Shown: in pieces, positions 59,718-64,000 of the stretch
How the letters are laid out: each line of letters opens with the position of its first letter
How positions within the stretch are numbered: position 1 is the stretch's first letter
NCBI RefSeq assembly: GCF_014650435.1
Contig: NZ_BMUY01000021.1
Coordinates: 61,276 to 125,275, forward strand
Length of the DNA stretch: 64,000 nt
Origin: Streptomyces tendae
GTDB lineage: Bacteria; Actinomycetota; Actinomycetes; Streptomycetales; Streptomycetaceae
Direction of reading: 5' to 3'
The notes under the pieces: generated by a model
The model's database searches: none
Told to the model about the DNA's origin: nothing
Seen by the model: the letters and a program-made list of their open reading frames with translations, nothing else
Position numbers and translations under genes: made by a program

Positions 59718-61247
59718 ATGAGACCGGACGACCGCCGCGATCAGCGGCCGGCCCAGGGCGGCATCCCCGACGGCCTGCTGATCGGCATACTGGCCTTCCT
59801 CCTCGGCATGACCCTGCTGGTCTGGACGGCGACCGGCCTGTCCGCCCTGTTCGCCCGCGGCTCCTGGCCCGACGGCGTCAGCTTCACCGGCACCCCGCAG
59901 GCCATGCGCCAACTGATCTCCGACCCCCACGACATCCCCGGCGCCTGGCCTGACGCCCCTGACACGGCACTCTCCGGGTACGGGCTGTTCTGGGGACTGT
60001 TCATCGGCCAGCTGATGGTGCTGCTGGTGCTGACGGTGTTCGTGATGGGCACGGTGGCACGGTGGCGAGCGGTACGGCAGCGACGGCGCGAGGTGCCAAC
60101 GCCGGTACCGGCACCGGCACCAGAACCGGCGCCGGTGGCGCAGGAGACGCCGGTCCAGGAGACCCTGGTCCAGGACGAGCCGGTGCACGAGGTACCCACC
60201 CCGAGGGCGCCGCAGCAGGCCCCACCCACCACGCCCGCGCCGCAGGCCCCGGCCGAGCAGACCGCCCCCTCAGCCTCCGCGGCCAACGGCAAACGGGTGG
60301 GCGGATGGGAAACGAACCGCGCCGAAGGCGCGGTGCACTACGGCTCCCGGGACAGCCGCCACGAAACCGCAACCGACGCCCTGCGGGACGCGGAGGGCGC
60401 GGCCCTCGTCATCACGTCCAACCCCGCGCTCTGGTCCGAGACCAAGGACGCCCGCGCGAAACTCGGCCCCGCCCACGTCTACGACCCGAACCACCTCTGC
60501 GACACCCCCGCCCGCTTCCACTGGTCGCCCACCGCAGGCTGCGAGGACCGGCCGACGGCCACCGCCCGAGCCGCCGCCCTGCTCACGCCGGTCCGCCCCA
60601 CCGCCCGCCTCGACCAGGCGGTCGGCGACACGGCCGAACTGCTGCTGCGCTGCTACCTCCACGCCGCCGCCATCGACGGCCGCACCATCCGCCACGTCCA
60701 CCGCTGGTCACAGGGCCTCCAGGTCCAGGACGCCGTCCGGATCCTGCGCACCCACCCCAAGGCCGCCCCCGGCTCCGCGGGAGAACTCGAAGGGTCCCTC
60801 ACCGCCCATCCCGAGCGCCGGGACATGGCCCAGCAGCTCACCGCCCGGGCCCTGGCCGCACTCTCCACGGTCAATATCCGCGAGGCGTGCACTCCCAACC
60901 GAAATGATGCCCTCGCCTTGGATTCCTTCATCCACGAACAGGGAACCCTTTACGTGGTGGGTGAATCCATTGAGGACCCCCGCACGAGCCCGGGCGCGAT
61001 GCCGCTGCTGACGGCGCTCGTCTCCAGCGTGGTCGAGCGCGGCCGGCGCATGGCCGAACGGTCATCCTCCGGTCGCCTCGACCCACCAATGACGCTCGTC
61101 CTGGACGACGTCGCGGCCGTGGCCCCGCTCCCCCAGCTCCCGGAGCTGCTGGCCACCGGCACGGACATCGGCATGCCGACCCTGGCCCTGCTCCGCTCCC
61201 GCGAACAGGGCCGCGCCCGCTGGCCCCACGACGAACTCCCCGTCTGA
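59718..61247 (+). CDS. VirD4/TraD-like coupling-protein homologue lacking Walker A
   Basis: A 509-aa protein: two N-terminal spans (about 17-45 and 92-115), a Pro/Gln/Val-rich linker (125-195), then a soluble domain resembling VirD4. GAALVITSNPALWSETKDAR and the AHVYDP strand are the segment that normally follows the P-loop, but no GxxGxGK(S/T) precedes it. Walker B-like MTLVLDDVAAV is near residue 460. ATP hydrolysis is therefore doubtful. It closes the cluster, 45 bp after the VirB4-like gene. Confidence 0.82.
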   Translation: MRPDDRRDQRPAQGGIPDGLLIGILAFLLGMTLLVWTATGLSALFARGSWPDGVSFTGTPQAMRQLISDPHDIPGAWPDAPDTALSGYGLFWGLFIGQLMVLLVLTVFVMGTVARWRAVRQRRREVPTPVPAPAPEPAPVAQETPVQETLVQDEPVHEVPTPRAPQQAPPTTPAPQAPAEQTAPSASAANGKRVGGWETNRAEGAVHYGSRDSRHETATDALRDAEGAALVITSNPALWSETKDARAKLGPAHVYDPNHLCDTPARFHWSPTAGCEDRPTATARAAALLTPVRPTARLDQAVGDTAELLLRCYLHAAAIDGRTIRHVHRWSQGLQVQDAVRILRTHPKAAPGSAGELEGSLTAHPERRDMAQQLTARALAALSTVNIREACTPNRNDALALDSFIHEQGTLYVVGESIEDPRTSPGAMPLLTALVSSVVERGRRMAERSSSGRLDPPMTLVLDDVAAVAPLPQLPELLATGTDIGMPTLALLRSREQGRARWPHDELPV

Positions 61248-61265
61248 CCGGAGCGCACGGCGGGG

Positions 61266-61826
61266 TCAGCGTTCCAGCACGTACTCCAACTCGTGGTCGC
61301 CGGGCCCGCCCACCAGCGGCACCGTCCGCCCGCTCGGCACGAAACCGGCCTTGCCGTAGGCGCCCCGCGCCCGCCCGTTGTCCGGGTGCACGATGAGCCG
61401 CACCCGCTCCAGACCACTCGCCCAGGCCCACTCGAGACCGGCGTCGAACAGCGCCTTCGTCAGCCCGCTCCCCCGCCACTCGGGCCGTACGAACACCCCG
61501 ACGACGTGCCCCTGCCGCCGCTCCACCGGGAACCCGGCCCAGTCCATCGTCCCGGCCTCCTCCACGATCACGGTCAGCGTGCCGAGCCACAGCCCGCCGG
61601 GCCCCACGGCAACGAGCTGCTGCGCTCCGCAAGCCCCCTCGCCGCCCATGGCCGCCCGCTCCCGCCAGAAGGAGTCCGGTCGCGCGGCGGCATCGTCGTA
61701 CGTCTCCAGGTACGCGAGGTCCGCGAGCGGATCCCGCAGCGCCCGCAGCCGCAGCTCCTTCACCGCGGGCCACTCGTCGGCGCGTATGGAGCGGATCACG
61801 TAGTCACCGGGGACCGAGGCACTCAT
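61266..61826 (-). CDS. GNAT family N-acetyltransferase
   Basis: A 186-aa single-domain GNAT. The acetyl-CoA loop is GVFVRPEWRGSGLTKALFD, with RVRLIVHPDNGRARGAYGKAGF after it. The substrate is unknown. ATG 61824-61826 is chosen over a GTG three codons upstream. It is convergent with the VirD4-like gene and divergent from the histidine kinase. Confidence 0.88.
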   Translation of the reverse strand: MSASVPGDYVIRSIRADEWPAVKELRLRALRDPLADLAYLETYDDAAARPDSFWRERAAMGGEGACGAQQLVAVGPGGLWLGTLTVIVEEAGTMDWAGFPVERRQGHVVGVFVRPEWRGSGLTKALFDAGLEWAWASGLERVRLIVHPDNGRARGAYGKAGFVPSGRTVPLVGGPGDHELEYVLER

Positions 61827-61920
61827 GCCGGCCACCGTAATACCCGGGTACTACGCTCCTCACCTCATATACGGCCTCCGGAACGACGCCTCCCGCCCCC
61901 GTACCCCCGACCATGGTCGG

Positions 61921-63210
61921 ATGGACCACGTGGACGCCGCCCGGCCGGCACCGGAGGACCGAGGCGCCGAACCCCTCACCGAGTACATCCAGCGCTTCAC
62001 CCAGCGAGTCCGAGGCTTCGACCGCCGCCGTCCACTCGTGTGGGACCTGCACCTGACCGGATTCTGGCTGACGGCCGCACTCATCGACCTCAACGCCTAC
62101 CTCAACGGCGGCCGGAACTACGTCGCCCACGACTTGGACGTTCCCACCGGGCTGCTGCTCGCCCTGAGCCTGGGCTTCTCGGTTCCGCTCCTGTGGCGGC
62201 GCACCCACCCGGCGGCGGTGCTGCTCGCCATGACCCCGGTCGCCCTCCTCAACGCCTGGAGCGGCGCCATCCTCCAGGCCGCCATGCTCCAGCTGCTCGT
62301 CGTCTTCCACATCGCCCTGCGACTGTCCCTGCGCACCCTCTCCTGGGCCGCCCTCCTCGTACTCACCCCGGTCGCGGTCTCGGCCATCCGTTACGGCGAC
62401 CAGCCCACCTGGGAGCAGCAGATCGGCGCCCAGCTGATGTCCGTCGCGGTGGCGGCGCTCATCGGCATCACGGTCCGCACCCGCCGCAACTACACCGACG
62501 CCCTCGAGGACCGCGCCCACCGCCTGGAGACGGAACGCCACCAGCAGGTCAGGCTGGCCGCCGCGGCCGAACGCGCCCGCATAGCCAGGGAGATGCACGA
62601 CATCATCGGCCACAACCTCTCCGTCATCACCGGCCTCGCCGACGGTGGCCGGTACGCCGCCGCCAAGTCCCCCGACCGGGCCGCCCAGGCCCTCGACGCC
62701 ATCGGCACGACCAGCCGCCAGGCCCTCGGCGAACTCCGGCGCCTCCTGGACGTCCTGCGCGACGACGACCAGGACGGCACCGACGCGGCACCCGAACTGG
62801 CCCCGCAGCCCGCCCTCACCGACCTCGACCGCCTCCTCGACGGCGTACGCCGGGCCGGCCTCCCCGTCCGCACCACCATCAAGGGGGAGCCCGTACTCCC
62901 CGAGGGCCGCCAGCTCACGCTCTACCGCGTCATCCAGGAAGCTCTCACCAACACCCTCAAGCACGCCGGCCCCGACGCGACCGCCCACATCGACCTCGCC
63001 TACGAGGCGGGCGGTGCCGTCAGCCTCACCGTCACCGACACGGGCCGAGCGACCCCGCTCCCGTCCCCCGCCCTCTCAGGCGGCCGCGGACTGCCCGGGA
63101 TGCGCGAACGCACCTCCCTGTACGGGGGCACACTTGAGGCCGGCCCACGCCCGGCCCCCGAACAGGGCTGGCGCGTCCATCTGCACCTACCGGAGGAATC
63201 CCCGCAGTGA
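61921..63210 (+). CDS. NarL-type sensor histidine kinase
   Basis: A 429-aa kinase of the HisKA_3 type. Five or so membrane segments (about 45-185) replace a classical sensor domain, followed by a coiled coil, phospho-His226 (REMHDIIGHNL) and an HATPase domain (QEALTNTLKHA, GRGLPGMRER). ATG 61921 is taken as the start because upstream codons are unconserved. The stop overlaps the regulator start by 4 bp. Confidence 0.9.
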   Translation: MDHVDAARPAPEDRGAEPLTEYIQRFTQRVRGFDRRRPLVWDLHLTGFWLTAALIDLNAYLNGGRNYVAHDLDVPTGLLLALSLGFSVPLLWRRTHPAAVLLAMTPVALLNAWSGAILQAAMLQLLVVFHIALRLSLRTLSWAALLVLTPVAVSAIRYGDQPTWEQQIGAQLMSVAVAALIGITVRTRRNYTDALEDRAHRLETERHQQVRLAAAAERARIAREMHDIIGHNLSVITGLADGGRYAAAKSPDRAAQALDAIGTTSRQALGELRRLLDVLRDDDQDGTDAAPELAPQPALTDLDRLLDGVRRAGLPVRTTIKGEPVLPEGRQLTLYRVIQEALTNTLKHAGPDATAHIDLAYEAGGAVSLTVTDTGRATPLPSPALSGGRGLPGMRERTSLYGGTLEAGPRPAPEQGWRVHLHLPEESPQ

Positions 63211-63872
63211 CCACCGTCCTCATCGCCGACGACCAGCCCCTCCAGCGCTTCGGCTTCCGCATGCTCCTGGAGAGCCAGGACGACATGACGGTCGTGGGCG
63301 AGGCGGCCAACGGCGCCGAAGCGACCCGGATGACGGCCGAACTCCACCCCGACGTCGTCCTCATGGACGTCCGCATGCCCGGCCTGGACGGCATCGAGGC
63401 GACCCGTCGCATCGTCGAGGGCGGCGGCCGCACCCGCGTCCTCATCCTCACCACCTTCGACCTGGACGAGTACGCCTACTCCGGCCTGCGCGCCGGCGCC
63501 TCCGGCTTCCTCGTCAAGGACGCCCAGCCCGAGGAGCTCCTGTCCGGCATCCGCGCGGTGGCCACGGGTGACGCGGTGGTCGCCCCGAGCCTCACCCGCC
63601 GCCTCCTCGACGCCTACGTCCACCACCTCCCGGCGGCCACACAACCGAAGCCGAGCGGTTCGCCCGACGCGCGCCTGACCCCCCTCACGGACCGGGAGAC
63701 CGAGATCCTGCGGGTCATGGGCCAGGGCTGGACCAACACCGAAATAGCCGAGCGCCTCCACCTCGCCGAATCGACGGTGAAGACCCACGTGGGCCGCATC
63801 CTGGCCAAGACGGGTTCGAGGGACCGCGTCCAGGCCGTCATCCTGGCCTACGAAACAAAGCTGGTGGGTTAG
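63207..63872 (+). CDS. NarL-family response regulator
   Basis: A 221-aa regulator with Asp8/Asp9, phospho-acceptor Asp54 (VLMDVRMPG) and Lys near 105 (FLVKDA), plus a LuxR-type helix-turn-helix (LTDRETEILRVMGQGWTNTE, about 157-176, then LAESTVKTHVGRI). The GTG start overlaps the kinase stop as GTGA. Target genes are not evident from the neighbours. Confidence 0.93.
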   Translation: MTTVLIADDQPLQRFGFRMLLESQDDMTVVGEAANGAEATRMTAELHPDVVLMDVRMPGLDGIEATRRIVEGGGRTRVLILTTFDLDEYAYSGLRAGASGFLVKDAQPEELLSGIRAVATGDAVVAPSLTRRLLDAYVHHLPAATQPKPSGSPDARLTPLTDRETEILRVMGQGWTNTEIAERLHLAESTVKTHVGRILAKTGSRDRVQAVILAYETKLVG

Positions 63873-63912
63873 AAACCGCGGGGCAGCAAAACAACCGGGG
63901 GTAGAACGCAGA

Positions 63913-63942
63913 AAACCCCGCACCGTTCCCGGTGCGGGGTTT
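63913..63942 (-). terminator. Terminator of the rRNA operon
   Basis: A 13-bp stem AAACCCCGCACCG/CGGTGCGGGGTTT with loop TTCC. On the minus strand it is followed by TTCTGCG after GGGGTTTT, placing it 14-20 bp past the 5S rRNA 3' end. Read from the other side it can also stop transcripts from the response regulator gene. Confidence 0.9.
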
Positions 63943-63955
63943 CCTCGCAATGATT

Positions 63956-64000
63956 GTTCGGCGGCGTCCTACTCTCCCACAGGGTCCCCCCTGCAGTACC
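63956..64000 (-). rRNA. rrf: 5S ribosomal RNA (partial, 3' part)
   Basis: The minus strand reads GGTACTGCAGGGGGGACCCT, then GTGGGAGAGTAGGACGCCGC and CGAAC, the 3' third of actinobacterial 5S rRNA. The 3' end is placed at 63956 within a few bases. The 5' part and the 23S and 16S genes lie beyond the window's right edge. Confidence 0.93.

Noticed and set aside
57351..60188. 945-codon open frame antisense to the VirB4-like region
   Set aside because: Shadow frame of high-G/C coding sequence on the other strand; composition is repetitive and no motif is seen.

Overview
The window is a piece of the core chromosome of a Streptomyces, very close to the S. coelicolor / S. lividans group. Base composition is strongly G+C-rich with third-codon-position G/C bias, GTG and TTG starts are common, and several proteins are recognisable family members from that lineage: the nickel regulator Nur, GlnR, RsiG, polyphosphate kinase, PstSCAB, mycothiol synthase and CsoR. 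A 5S rRNA gene enters at the right edge, so the window abuts a ribosomal RNA operon. No prophage, CRISPR array, tRNA or biosynthetic cluster is visible.

Layout. 1-2 kb: two duplicated modules, each a GntR-type regulator (devA/devE-like) divergent from a 61-62 aa membrane protein. 2-8 kb: Eis-like acetyltransferase, asparaginase II, the anti-WhiG factor RsiG with two c-di-GMP motifs, D-aminoacyl-tRNA deacylase, YgfZ, Nur and a nitrobindin. 8-11 kb: a translationally coupled operon of three related single-pass membrane proteins. 11-19 kb: DsrE-like protein, two short-chain dehydrogenases with a divergent TetR regulator, and a thiosulfate sulfurtransferase operon preceded by a cysteine-containing leader peptide and a strong hairpin, then DUF2993, a large membrane protein, a MoaD-like protein and an alpha/beta hydrolase. 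19-26 kb: GlnR, a LacI regulator, an HtrA-like protease with an MprAB-type two-component system, RidA/HxlR, and a VapBC-like pair. 26-33.8 kb: secreted 5'-nucleotidase, mycothiol synthase, and an ECF sigma / anti-sigma / ABC transporter operon.

33.9-44.4 kb is a phosphate and polyphosphate block: ppk, a CHAD protein carrying a TTA codon, a NUDIX hydrolase, pstSCAB behind a clear PHO box, and a low-affinity phosphate transporter with its DUF47 partner. 44.5-50 kb: CsoR with its palindromic operator, small proteins, a lipoprotein, a Tat-exported flavoprotein and a PAP2 phosphatase.

49-61 kb holds the least conventional content. A cell-wall hydrolase (lytic transglycosylase plus NlpC/P60) and a membrane Ser/Thr kinase lie next to a scar made of a truncated anti-sigma ATPase, a deleted tnpB and a DUF397 tail. 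These are followed by five or six genes that together resemble the membrane and energy parts of a type IV secretion system: a VirB2-like small protein, a VirB8-like protein, a VirB6-like protein, a VirB3/PrgI-like large protein, a VirB4-like ATPase, and a VirD4-like protein that has lost its Walker A motif. No relaxase is present. This is the best candidate for an incompletely understood system. The window closes with a GNAT enzyme, a NarL-type two-component system and the rRNA terminator.
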